Source: Schistocephalus solidus (Eukaryota; Platyhelminthes; Cestoda; Diphyllobothriidea; Diphyllobothriidae). Taken from it: 64,000 bases of DNA. This document shows, piece by piece, positions 32,749-43,325 of this stretch; position 1 is the stretch's first letter, and every line of letters begins with the position of its first letter. Location: assembly GCA_017591395.1 (NCBI GenBank), contig WEDG01007660.1, positions 20,331-84,330 on the forward strand, given 5' to 3'. The notes under the pieces are model-generated. The model saw only the letters and a program-made list of their open reading frames with translations, was not told the origin of the DNA and searched no databases. Both the position numbers and the translations under genes were made by a program.

Positions 32749-34754
32749 AAACGCACGTATAAATGCATGTCATGAAACTGCGCCAAAAATGACTGTAATC
32801 CTGAGTTTTTCGGCTGTTGTAATTGGACAGCAATTCAGCCAATCGGAATTGAAGGAATATAATCTCGAGGACAAGTTATGTGTAAACAGCCCTACTACGT
32901 CTCGTTGCGGTTTTAAACTTTGACGATCTGATGAGGCAACTATGCATCCTTCTGAACAACTTTAATAGTCTTCCAATATTTTTACTGAAAATATTGATTG
33001 ATTGGATAAATTTTCGACCGTTTCATCTTTTTAAAAGTAAGGTCAAAGAAAGGGATAAAACGATTCCCTCGTGCACATTTTTCCCGTTCGGTGCTCATAC
33101 ATGTTGTGATTCAACCGTTAATACTCTCAGTTCTCATCCAACTTGTTATTCACCGTCTTATTCACCTAAATGCAAACCATATCTGTACTCTTTGAATATG
33201 TCAACGGGAACTATGCAATACATAATACTTCAATAATACTTCAAAAATTGATACTAACTTGGTTCGCAGTAGCCTCCTGAACCGTATAATTCTACTCATG
33301 CGATCTTCACCGTAACACATGCATTAATAGTTCATGTAAATGCGCGTCATAAAGTGATTAAAATAACGCTCTATTTTGAGCATCTTATATGATATTTTTT
33401 CATTAAAATGTGTGTCTTGTAGAAAACCGTATTATCTGCAATTTATAACGAACATGGTCGTAGAGGAAAACTTTATAAATGTAAAATTTCGGTTTTGGAG
33501 AATTAATGAAAGTCTCGGATTATTAGTATTCTTTTGCTGCCCCTTATAATTGAAGATTGTCTGATTTAATCTTTTTAGTTTACTGTCATGCACACTCACA
33601 ATGGAATGGTAGCAGACACACGGGCAATGTAAGGGATATTTATTGGCCTTCAAAATTTTGAGCTACAAAAGCACCCGCAGTTTTTCGACGTCAAGAGGAA
33701 TAAATAACATATTCTCTTTGGGAAAGTTTTTGCACAGAAACCCCGGCCAGTAATTTTAATCTGCAACATCTTGGGTATCCACAGTTGGCGTTTCAGAGGA
33801 ATGACGATGAACTATTCCACCCATCTGTATTTGCTTCTAAGTCCGAATATTTAAAACATTTATAATAGCATTCATTGCGTCAGTGTTTGCATAAAAAGAC
33901 CAGGAAGTAATCAGCTCGTCCAGTACTTATTTTTTTAGGCCTTGTTTTAAAACTTCATGGACTGCAGCAGACGTCAAAGCCGATATAATTCAGTCAAATC
34001 CCTTCAAATTGTATATGAAAGTGAAAAAAAGCCTCGTGATTGAAAGTGCTGCACTGATACAAAGGGAAATAAATTGAGAGATGGTTTCTACGCCATGGGT
34101 GCTTTTTGCAATTCAGACACTTTGTAAAGATTTTATGGATTTTTTGCATTTGCATAAATTATTTTCTGCAAAATCCGTTTTACTAAAAAATATTTGAAAC
34201 TGCCACTTTCTTTGGTGTTGGTTACATTTGAATCCCATAGATTATTGAGATCTTTTTTTTCACTTCCTCTTCGATGACATGTGTATGATTAAAAACATGC
34301 AAACATTGCATTTCCTTTTCAGTGAGGTACGAATGTACGCAAATCCAGCGAGGTATCAAAAATAGCGCAGTGACCACCGACCGCACCTGGGGCAAAGAAC
34401 CGCGACATAGCTGGATCTAGGCAACGTATGTGGACAATGCCGATGGAAGAAGTGACGGTTGTCAGTTCGACGTCACAGCCCGACAGGCAAGGGGAAAAAT
34501 GTGTCCACATGACAAATTAGGCCCGTTTCATCGTAACATAGCACGCACAGTACACCCAAATATGGCGCTAAGAGACCTCACCTCCGAGCATAGAATCATT
34601 CTTTACCTTGAAACGTCAGGAAAGTCAATTCATATTTATCCTGTTTGCTTTCGCTTTGGGGACGAAATACTGCATATTAAGCACTTTTTATATTCTAGTT
34701 TCCTATCTCATTATCAGCCACTGGGGCAACGAGAACAAATATCCTATTTCCTTT
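32749..34754. other. AT-rich spacer; upstream flank of the receptor gene
   Basis: The first 130 bp (to about 32870) contains a short block, GATTGGCTGAATTGCTG on the minus strand, similar to the sequence upstream of the receptor paralogue (near 45542), so part of the 5' flank is shared. Otherwise nothing recognised. Confidence 0.4.
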
Positions 34755-34778
34755 TGACCCACTTGTGAAAAACTCGGT

Positions 34779-34860
34779 GGCCTCGGTGGGATTCGAGACC
34801 CACGCCAGCAGGGAAGGCGTTAGTACAGCCAACGCTCTAGCCAACTGGAGCTAGGAGGCC
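34779..34860 (-). tRNA. tRNA-like sequence 1 (isotype not assigned)
   Basis: Acceptor GGCCTCC (mutated) pairs imperfectly with CGAGGCC; D arm AGCTCCAGTTGGCTAGAGC carries an extra base; T arm GTGGGTCTCGAATCCCAC carries an inserted C. A TTTTT Pol III terminator follows on the minus strand. The anticodon stem GCGTTGG/CTAACGC encloses only CTGTA, so a normal 7-nt anticodon loop cannot be drawn. Most likely a tRNA pseudogene or tRNA-derived repeat. Confidence 0.5.
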
Positions 34861-35084
34861 TCACCAGGAGCCGTGAGTTTAATCACACTTGGGTCAAGTT
34901 ACCCGCCCAGCCTACTGCAACGTTTCGAATCCACCAATTCTGATACAGCAAGCTGACTGCCTAAGCAGGATTTCCTAAGCAATCAATCTACAATCCACCA
35001 GATGACTACTCAGGCACAATTAATTGGTAGAGGATTTTGGCAGATTTTGAATAATTCAATTGACCCACTTGTTAAAAACTCTGC

Positions 35085-35167
35085 GGACTCGGTGGGATTC
35101 GAACCCACGCCAGCAAGGGGAAAGACGCTAGTACAGCCAACGCTCTAGCCAACTGAGCTACGAGGCC
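35085..35167 (-). tRNA. tRNA-like sequence 2 (isotype not assigned)
   Basis: The cleanest of the three: D arm AGCTCAGTTGGCTAGAGC and T arm GTGGGTTCGAATCCCAC are intact. Acceptor GGCCTCG / CGAGTCC has one mismatch. The anticodon arm has the same odd GTTGG-CTGTA-CTAGC form, followed by a long pyrimidine-rich variable region. On the minus strand a T-rich stretch (GTTTTTAAC) follows. Confidence 0.55.
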
Positions 35168-35345
35168 CCCACCGGGAGCCTTTGAGTTTACTCACACTTG
35201 GGTCAAGTTACTCCACTCAGCTACTGCAAAGTATGGAATCCACCAATTCTGATAAATTGAGCTGACTACCCAAGCAGTATATCTCAAGCAATCAATCTAG
35301 AATCCACCAGATGACTACCAGGCACAATTAATAAAAATAAGATTT

Positions 35346-36034
35346 TGGCAGATTTTACTCAATTGTGAATTATTTCGACATAATAGTTTTCACTTCGCTT
35401 TTGCTGCGCAATCCCACAAATTGGCAACCTAGTAAATTACTGCAGAATTTTGCGGTAGTTGCATACTCGATCTCTTATTATTTTACAAAAAATACGTTCA
35501 GTTAAGTGTTGGTAGGAAAAGGTTAGCTTACACACATCATCATAATTTTTTATCATAAGGAGAAGGATTTGCGGTCCAATATGAACACTTCATTTTGCAT
35601 ACCCTTATGGGTTGCATGAAAGAAAGGCTTTTAACTTCATTCTACCTGTGGCAAAACTGTCTTAATTCCATGTTTGAAATACAAAACCACACGAAACGTT
35701 TTGAAGGCGAGTTTAATTTATTCTTTGTATTTTGTCCTGTGACGAAGAGGTGGTGGGTCCGAATATTTTCGGTATTCTTTAATGCAATATTTCCCGGATT
35801 CCTTCATTATTATGCATTTTGGCTGCATTTTATGCTGTCAGAATATTCGCAACAGCGATATCTTGGAAAAATGCGACTCAAAGGACTCTGTCACTAAATC
35901 CTTTGCCGATAAGAACCCAACGTATCTATTAAAAATATGGGATTATTTAACTTTTTCGTCACTATGTGAGTGATCTTGCTCACATTGATACAGACTTCGC
36001 ATGCGAAAATGGTTATTGCGTTGGTCGATTCTAG
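35346..36034. other. AT-rich spacer, nothing recognised
   Basis: Open frames at 35595-35897 and 35782-35973 have no motif and are rich in aromatic residues, as expected by chance from AT-rich DNA. Confidence 0.4.
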
Positions 36035-36117
36035 GGACTCGTAGCTCAGTTGACAGAGCGTTGGCTGTACTAAAGCGTCTTCCCCTTTGCTGGCGTGGTT
36101 CCGAATCCACCGAGGCC
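36035..36117 (+). tRNA. tRNA-like sequence 3 (isotype not assigned)
   Basis: Plus-strand relative of the two units at 34.8-35.2 kb. It has GGACTCGTAGCTCAGTTG at the 5' end, ...GAATCCACCGAGGCC at the 3' end, and TTTTT at 36124-36128. The D loop lacks two bases and the T loop reads GTTCCGAAT. The shared 3' flank TTTTTCACAAGTGGGTCAA suggests all three copies came from one unit. Confidence 0.5.
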
Positions 36118-36128
36118 GCCAAGTTTTT

Positions 36129-36855
36129 CACAAGTGGGTCAAAGGAATTATTTGAGCTGCCGAAATACTTTACTAAATATCTATTTTACTTGCAGTTAAC
36201 AAAAGATTTTACTGGATTTACTTAAAGTTGGAGACTAATTTCTGAGGAAATTAAACAGCAAAAATTGAGCCAGATGTATCTACCAGAAAGCACATGAAAA
36301 TACTGAAGACCCCCATTGGTGGACCGAAAACCATCGCAGGTGTGCACATGTATTGACAGACTTTTCTGTGAAACACGTGGATGGGCTTTTACCTGCTGCC
36401 ATTAGTGTACCGTGCAACCCCAAACGCTTCATTGTTGGCCGAATTATATTTTTACTCTTCTAATTCAAGACGTCCTTCCGCCTTGGTTGGCGGCCTTCGT
36501 ATTCCATTGCACTTGAGTATTTTGAATGAGACATCCAGATTGATTTCACGGTTAATGTATATCTTCAGGGATGACAATGTATTTCTATGGCTGGCGAACG
36601 ACGATGTCCACCTCCCTCCCATGGAGAAGATGAAAAGCTTGGTTTGGGTTGCTCGTGCACCTGTGAAGCATCTTTTCGCACTCTCTTCTCCATCATTCAC
36701 CTATGTCACGAAGCAAGAAACCTAGGGGTGGGATCGGGCACAATGGCTGGAAAAACTAAAACAGTCTGTCTGCGCGTGACACGTACGTCTGGTGCTCACA
36801 CGATTGAACAGGGTTTCTGGAGAGAGAGGAGAGAGGAAAGAGATGACTTTGAGAT
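36129..36855. other. Spacer, nothing recognised
   Basis: Overlapping open frames at 36381-36868 have no recognisable domain. Confidence 0.35.
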
Positions 36856-36859
36856 CCCA

Positions 36860-37450
36860 AGTAATTAGGAGTGCCATAGCGGGTCACATTACGAAGGAGA
36901 CATTGCAGCTTGAACCTCCATCCTGTCTGGAGGAACGAGGTATCCGCTCAGCTAGCGGCCATCCAAGACAAAATTTCCAGCGCACCCTGATTGGTGCACT
37001 GAATTGCCATTGGAAGTTACCACACCTCCTCCCCCTCTTGTGCCCCTGTTGACTGCCCGAACCAGTCAGAAAACGGATTCTGCGATTGGGCGTAGTGGCC
37101 GAGAACATAAAACAGAACGTCTGTGTGTTCCGAAATTTCAACCGCCGTATTCCGACGGTTTTCAAAGTATGCTCCACAGCAGGGTGGAGAATAGACGGTG
37201 ACTTGCGACGTGGATTAGTTTTTGAGTGATAGTCGACTGGCCCTTCAGCTACCGCATCCTCTCTCTCTTCCCTCACCTGTCTCTGTCCGATGTCAAGACT
37301 GACTCAATAAGGCTGGATGTGAAGACGGGCGTAGGTGGCTGACATCGTCCCGGAGAAAACACTTGAATCAGATACCACGGAGTGGAAGAGTGTCTGCTGC
37401 TGCGTAAGCCCGCACCTACGCGTGCCACCACGCTCTCTCCTCGTTGGACA
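36860..37450 (+). repeat. Repeat family A, diverged copy
   Basis: It contains GGAGTGCCATAGCGGGTCAC and ATTACGAAGGAGACATTGCAGC (36870-36910), matching the middle of the X unit. Then comes TATTCCGACGGTTTTCAAAG, GTATGCTCCACAGCAGGGTG (37147-37190) and ATGTCAAGACTGACTCAATAAG (37290-37312), matching the X 5' part. The order (middle before 5' part) means two adjacent partial units. Confidence 0.65.
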
Positions 37451-37550
37451 TTTGTTCTGAGAGTTGAACCCAAATAACGTCCCTGTCCTACCCTGCGTTG
37501 GCCCCGTGTTGGTCCAGTGCATGGATAAGATGGGATCCGGGATACTGTGT

Positions 37551-38280
37551 GGTGCGTATAGCGGTGGAGCAATGTGTCGCTGAGTGAGTTTAGTCCGCGG
37601 GTCGTTAAATGCTGATGCAGCATGTCCGCTTATGAAATATTTTATTTTATTTTATTATTTTATTTTATTTATTATTTATTTTATTTAGTATTTATTTATT
37701 TTATTTTCATGTAGTGTGCGTATACCGGTAGAGCAATGTGTCGCGGCGGGTTTTCAGTCTGTGGGTTGTTTTATGCTGATGCAGCATGTCAGCTTATGAA
37801 ATATTTAATTTAATTTTATTATTTTTATTTGAAATTTATTTATTTTATTTATTATTTATTTATTTATTTTATTTTCGTGGTGCGAATACCGGTGGAGCAA
37901 TGTGTCGCGAAGCGCTTTAGTCTGCGGGTGACATTTATGCTGATGCAGCATGTCAGCTTATGAAATATTTTATTTTATCATTTTTATTTTTATTTATTTA
38001 TTTTATTTATTATTTAGTTATTTATTTTATTTTATTTTTGTGGTGCGTATACCGGTGGAGCAATGTGTCGCGAGCGGGTTTCAGTCCGCTGGGTCGTTTA
38101 TGCTGATGCAGAATGTCAGCTTATGGAAATATTTTTATTTTTATTTTTATTATTTTATTTTATTTATTATTTATTTTATTTTTATTTTGTGGTGCGTATA
38201 CCGGTGGAGCAATGTGTCGCAAGTGGGTTTAGTCCGCGGGTCTTCTATGCTTATGCAGCATGTCAGCTTAGGAAATGTTA
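37551..38280 (+). repeat. Minisatellite of five units, about 150-166 bp each
   Basis: Units start at 37551, 37713, 37879, 38042 and 38191 with GGTGCGTATACCGGTGGAGC or a variant, continue AATGTGTCGC...GTCCGCGGGT, then TGCTGATGCAGCATGTCAGC, and end in a (TTTTA/TTTAT)n stretch of variable length. The last unit lacks the AT tail. The two open frames at 37950-38347 simply read through the repeats. Confidence 0.92.
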
Positions 38281-38985
38281 TTTTTGTAACATCCCTACCA
38301 GCGCAATGAAAATCTGTTTGCTTTTAATCAAACACATATTAAGATAATGCATAAACGGAGGAAGAAACCACCGATTCTCGTGAAATCGTGTTGGAATTCC
38401 CTCGAAATTTAGGCTGTTTGGTAACGGCCATACTTCTATTGCCCTTAATCTGGAAGACAACTTCCACGGAATATAAATTCAATAGACTATTTTTAAAAAT
38501 TAACTCTATTCGTGGTGTTTTATTTACTCGTTTGTTTACATGGACAACATTCTGTACATTTAAAACTTCAGTTTATTACAGCAGAACCCAATTTTTCCCG
38601 TTTTGGATCTGCTGCTTTTAAAAGTGCTATTTCTTAACAACGTAATGTGTAATTTTACACCACAATATGCCTTCGTTTTATGAACAGTCACTGTAAAACT
38701 TTGGGGACACAGTGTGGAGCTGATTTCGCATATCGGGCCTTTTGTCACGGAAATCCACAAAGATTTCATGAGATGGGAGCACATACTGCGATGTCGGTGC
38801 CTCAGGAAGTCGTTTGTCAGTCTTAGTGTGATGGATTTCCAACTGAAAATTAGGCCGATTCGTGCTATAAAGATGTGATCACAAGGAGGGCATGTTTAAG
38901 TCACGTCCGTAATGCCACTGGTGTGGTGTTGGAAATCTTTTCACTGAGGGTAGGATTTGGAGGGGCGTGAGTCATAGCAACCGTC
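38281..38985. other. Spacer, nothing recognised
   Basis: No supported feature. Confidence 0.4.
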
Positions 38986-38989
38986 GTTG

Positions 38990-40980
38990 CGGGGTCGAGA
39001 CCAGGAGGCTAGAGTGGTGGCGGAGGGCGGTTCATGTGGTGCATCAGGAGTGCGATCATGGCTTGTTGTCGAGGGCACCGTGGAAGGTGTTGTAGGGGTA
39101 ACGGTGGATGGAGTAATGATGAGGTAGTACGTGTCATTGGGCTAGGGTCCTTAGATGCCCGGAAAAGTAAATTAATGGGCGGAATCGTCCGTCGACACCT
39201 CATGACATGTTTAAAGGGGTTAGGCTTGGGCGCTGTACGTCGGAGGCACCTAGCATTTATGCGCCGATCGTTTGGCTTTGGCGGTGCCGATCCGTTTGGC
39301 TTCGTAAATTGCTACTCCTGGGTCCTCTTGGTGCCGTCGTTATCCTCTTTATCAGCGAGCTTCACTGGTGACGTCGCTCTAGTCACTTGGAAGGGCACCC
39401 GCCGTCCAGCCTCACATGTCGGTCGCTCCTTAGTATGGCGTGGATGGCGAGGATTCCTGCTCGTTCAAGGACTTATTGGTCTGGCTCCTGTTTTTCCGCC
39501 TCAACTTTATTATACTCCGAAAGCGGCTGAGGTGGAAGTGATTTCAGCTCGCATTATGTCCGCTCCGTACCGCAGATGTGTAACGATGACATCCTTCATC
39601 ACCATGAACTGAGATGGAACCAGTGGTGATTCCGGGTGGAAACCTGTAGCCAGGCGAAGACCTGGCTGACTTTGGAGGTCCAGTGCGCAACTTCATCGAG
39701 TTTTATGCTCCGTCATAATGTACTGTCTAAATAGCCTGCTTTGAATTTGGTGTTATTGACGTTAAGGCGAGTTACGTTGTATTCATACCTGGTGACGGCT
39801 GATGCATGAAGATTAATTTTCCTTTCCATATGCGCATCTGCCAGATTGCTGACCGCACAGTCGTTCACGAAGAGCGGATAGTAAACTGTTTTTGTGCGAA
39901 GAAGCGTTGGAGCCTGCATGCGGCAGGTATTACGAAGTTGCTCCCACGGTCCTGTAGAGGATGCTGATCCCAAGCCGCACATCACGGTAGGCATCAATCG
40001 CTTAGGCAGATAATATGAGATTAAAGAGGATGGGAGCAAGTAAGGAGTCCATCGGTCTTTCAATGGGCACTGCAAATGCTGTTGTGATCGTTTCACTGAC
40101 GCCATAAGTTCGTCGTGGAGCTGTCACACAATGTACGTGGAGTGCTCCGCCCATCCAAAGTTCTACATGACTATTTAGATTCCGTTGCGGGTCACGATTT
40201 TGAAGGTTTTCGTCAGGTTTACGAAGGGAGTGTAGCGGTTGGCGTACATTAAGTGGAATTTCTCTTGCCGTGTTCGGGCTGTGAAGATCATGCGGATGGT
40301 TCCGCAGTGACGTTCTAGGAGAAGTCCCTGTTCCAGATGGCGAGTTGAAGCGGTTGAGACGAAGAAAGACGAACATCTTCCCAGCCATGTTGAGCAGCAA
40401 GATATTTTGTTGTGGTTGCCGGCTCTCTTTCCGATTGAGGAGATGGAAGATTGCAGCTTCCTTTGAGACCCTATAGCACTTTTTCTGCCATCCTCTCATC
40501 TGTCGGGGAGTCACCATGCCGTTCAACTGTGGCTGGGATTGCATTCGATTCCGGCGCTTTCCCGCTGGATATCTGGTGCACGGCTCTAACTGCTTCTGGG
40601 GATGAAAGTGGAGATTCATTTGTTGTTCACTCCGCATGGGAGAATCTGTTGAATTCCGCTAGTCGATTGAATACGCCTCTGAGGTGCAATACTTTGTGAC
40701 CCTTTTGGAGCTGACCAATGACGCATTTTCCTAGTAATCTTGATGGACGTGAATATGTTTTTTTTTCATTGTGATTCATCCAGTCACACTGCCTTTACGA
40801 CAGCTTCCGTTGCACCAGGAGTGAGAGAGGAAGAAGACATATTGGTGTTGCAGTTCCAGCGGTTTATGCAGGCTATAGGAATCCTGTTCTTCTAGACATG
40901 CAGGTCGACGATTTAGTCGTCGTTGCCGTAAAATCAGCATTGGGAGTTTCGATTTAAACTCCCCCAAATATTAATGGTAG
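38990..40980 (-). pseudogene. RTE-like non-LTR retrotransposon relic (long, badly decayed)
   Basis: Minus-strand blocks in element order: SSPEAVRAVHQISSGKAPES (about 40600), KEAAIFHLLNRKESRQPQQN, LLNMAGKMFVFLRLNRFN (40470-40340), LLAPILFNLILSA then IDAYRDVRLGISILYRT (about 40050-39970), FVNDCAVSNLADAHMERKIN (the former catalytic FADDCAL block, 39870-39800), and ITSTSAAFGV...YNKAE near 39530. The catalytic FADD reads FVND here. Frameshifts occur between nearly all blocks. The plus-strand 192-codon frame at 39034-39612 is antisense to this relic and is rejected as a gene. Confidence 0.75.
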
Positions 40981-40984
40981 TTGG

Positions 40985-41785
40985 ATGTATTAAGTTCCGC
41001 ATTTAACACCACTGTATCCACGGTGGCGTGTTCATCGACACCCTCACGTCATCTGGGGGATAAACCAGTTGACTGTTTAAATCGAGGCAATGAGCAGAGA
41101 GGTTTAACAACTTTTAAGTTATCTGGTGGTATGTTTGCTTCTAGGTATCGGAGCGGATGTGGCCGGAGCCTCATATTTGCAGAAGAAAACCTGAGATAGG
41201 TTTTGCAGTGATTTCAGTGCGATAAAATCAGCCGGCATGATTCATGTTACCTTGTAAACGATGTCTCTTCTATCAACGTTGTTAAACCCGTTCATAGTGC
41301 GTTTTCATGTAACCTGTGCCTGGTGTTTATTCCGTTGTCAAATACTTTTTTTGCCCTTGAAGGTGTTGATCATGTGACCAATTTTTGGTGGCTGGAATGC
41401 TGCGCTACGGGAAATACGTTTGCCATTATTTGGTACCTCGTGTAAATTTAACAAACAACAACAACACAATGTTAGGCAATGCAAATTACCTTTATTTGTT
41501 TTTTTCCGGTGAGCTGTCTCTGTGGGCAAACTATAAGGGTTGAAGTAGTCGTCGTTTTAACAGATCGGTCAGGAACCAAATATTATCATGACATTTGAGG
41601 GAAGACGAGACTGACTCCGCTCTATAACGCTTAGCTGACACTGACCGTGACTTCCAGAATGTTCAACTGATTACGGAAGAGCAGTTTAAAGTCGTTTTGA
41701 TTGAATTTCTTTCCGTCCTAACTTCACGTGTCATGAACGTCTTTCTCGTCCTTCCTTGGACCGCGTTTGCTTAAGACAAGCAGTA
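40985..41785. other. Spacer, nothing recognised
   Basis: Possibly the degraded 5' region of the adjacent RTE relic. No motif supports a call. Confidence 0.3.
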
Positions 41786-41794
41786 TGTAGGCCT

Positions 41795-42330
41795 GCCATG
41801 CGACAGTTCGACCGTCGTAGTCCGACGATGTCCACCGTATGCTCCACACCAGGTGGTGCGGGGACGGTGACTTGCGCGTGAATTAGTTTTAAGTGATAGT
41901 AGCCTTGCGCTGCAGCTGCTGCACTCTCTCCTCCTCCCCACCTGAGCCCCGGTGTCAAGACAGAGTCAAGAAGACCGGAGATGGGAGAGGGCGCAGGTGG
42001 CTGGCGCGGCCAGAGCCGTCCCTGGGCGTGCCACCACACATGGCTCGGATCCCACGGAGTGGGAGTGCCATAAAGGCCACATTAAGAAGGAGCCATTGCA
42101 ACCTGACTCTCAGTCCGCCAGTCAGCCCTCCACACAAAACACATTGGGCTGACCACGCGGTCCGAGGTTATCCCGTCAGTTGGCAACCTTCCGCCACGAC
42201 TTTTAGCGCACCGTGATAGTTTCAAGCGCGTCAGATTGTTTTATAGTGAGTAAAATACGCTGAGCTCTCGACCTCACTCTCTTCACCATTCACAATCAGA
42301 CCACTGTCCGACCGGTCAGTTGTCACGGTG
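41795..42330 (+). repeat. Repeat family A, X unit (well preserved)
   Basis: It has the full set of X blocks: ACCGTCGTAGTCCGACGATG, CCACCGTATGCTCCACACCA, CCCACCTGAGCCCCGGTGTC, CATTAAGAAGGAGCCATTGC, GGGCTGACCACGCGGTCCGA, GTTTCAAGCGCGTCAGATTG and the linker with ACAATCAGACCACTGTCCGA. It leads without a break into the Y unit. Confidence 0.9.
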
Positions 42331-42650
42331 CGGATGAGCGCAGCTGCTGGTGACCTCGTCTACGTGTACTACGTACTGCGACCTGGCCCCCAATCACAAG
42401 CGCAGGATTTCACAGAACAGGGGGTTGAGACGGCTTACATCTCACATGTGTGAGATAGCCAGAGGTCACGTTAAGAAGGAGCCATCGCAGCCTGACTCTC
42501 AGACCACCAGTCAGCCACTCCACACAACAGATATTGGACTAACTGCGAGGTTTGAGTGTAATTGTCAGTTGGCAACCTTCCAACCGCGGCACTCAACGTT
42601 ACCGCACGTTACCTGCCATGCACGTGGCAGGCGCAAGACGGAGGCACGTG
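42331..42650 (+). repeat. Repeat family A, Y unit
   Basis: It starts near GGTGCGGATGAGCGCAGCTG and contains CTCGTCTACGTGTACTACGT, CATCTCACATGTGTGAGATA (a perfect TCTCACATGTGTGAGA palindrome), GTCACGTTAAGAAGGAGCCA, AGACCACCAGTCAGCCACTC and GTTGGCAACCTTCCAACCGC. The middle is a diverged copy of the middle of X (CACATTAAGAAGGAGCC... and TTGGCAACCTTCC...), so X and Y are related monomers. The same X-Y arrangement occurs on the minus strand at 52.5-53.4 kb. Confidence 0.85.
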
Positions 42651-42889
42651 CCAAGTAAACGATTGGACACAATCTTACCAGCTGAGACAGGTCAAAGTTG
42701 GATGGGAAGGGGAAGCTTAAGACGCGTACGGAGGTATAATTCAACCTGACACGTCAGCACACTCCTAACTTTTTATATCTCTGAGGTGCTTGAAACTATC
42801 AAGGTGTCAGAGAGTTGATGGCTTGGAAGATTCCCTGATAGGCGGATAGGTAACTGCTCCGTTGGAATAAGGAATAGACAGCGATGACT

Positions 42890-43325
42890 CCTTAATAATG
42901 CACTCCAAAAGTTTTGTTGCGGAACTAAGTGTTGGAATTGCACACTGGCCCAAGGCTGCCATGTACAGTAGGGTTCGGACAATTGAGGATGAACTGAATC
43001 TCCCGGAGCAGTGTGGGGTAGTGTATGACATCGCATGCCTAAAATATCCGTGTACTTATACAGGTCAGCCTGCCAGTATTCTCTGATCGCGCATACAGGA
43101 ACATGAACTGACTATTCGATGGGGCGGAGGCCTACACCTACGACGCGGGCCAATGGCTACTACTTCGCAGCCATCAAGATAATCGTCCACAGCGAAGGCA
43201 AGACAATTTGAAAATCAATTTAGATCTGGGCTTCGGATGAGGGCTCAGTCCATCGATGGACTACTTTGACACCGGCATACGGAGCCCTGCTCAGCCACCT
43301 TCAGACTTGCGTTCTTGTTCTTTTA
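42890..43325 (+). mobile_element. Penelope-like element relic, GIY-YIG domain
   Basis: Plus strand reads GVVYDIACLKYPCTYTGQPA (43015-43075), SRIQEHELTIRWGGGLHL, then IKIIVHSEGKT near 43170-43200, IWASDEGSVHRWTTLTPAYG and LLSHLQTCVL (43225-43320). This order and spacing match the GIY-YIG nuclease and tail of Penelope-like elements. A stop replaces the residue before SRIQEH, and several shifts are present. Confidence 0.75.

Larger units (their letters stand above)
34755..35345 (-). repeat. Tandem pair of about 300-bp units, each holding a tRNA-like sequence
   Basis: Unit 1 (34755-35057) and unit 2 (35058-35345) share TTGACCCACTTGT, the tRNA-like block, CACACTTGGGTCAAGTTAC, GAATCCACCAATTCTGATA and CAATCTA...ATCCACCAGATGACTAC, in the same order. 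The tRNA-like part reads on the minus strand. Confidence 0.85.

Noticed and set aside
32931..32945. Additional hammerhead core (CTGATGAG)
   Set aside because: No GAAA box or pairing arms at the right spacing.
34779..34860. tRNA-Tyr (GTA) assignment for the tRNA-like units
   Set aside because: GTA can be read only with a non-standard 5-nt loop, and an intron model did not give a proper anticodon stem.
37950..38347. Two Phe/Tyr/Ile-rich frames that look like membrane proteins
   Set aside because: They only read through the (TTTTA)n minisatellite units.
39034..39612. 192-codon plus-strand open frame
   Set aside because: Antisense to the RTE-like relic; composition is repetitive and no domain is seen.
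40002..40637. 211-codon minus-strand frame as a separate gene
   Set aside because: It contains pieces of RTE RT motifs in and out of frame, so it belongs to the relic.
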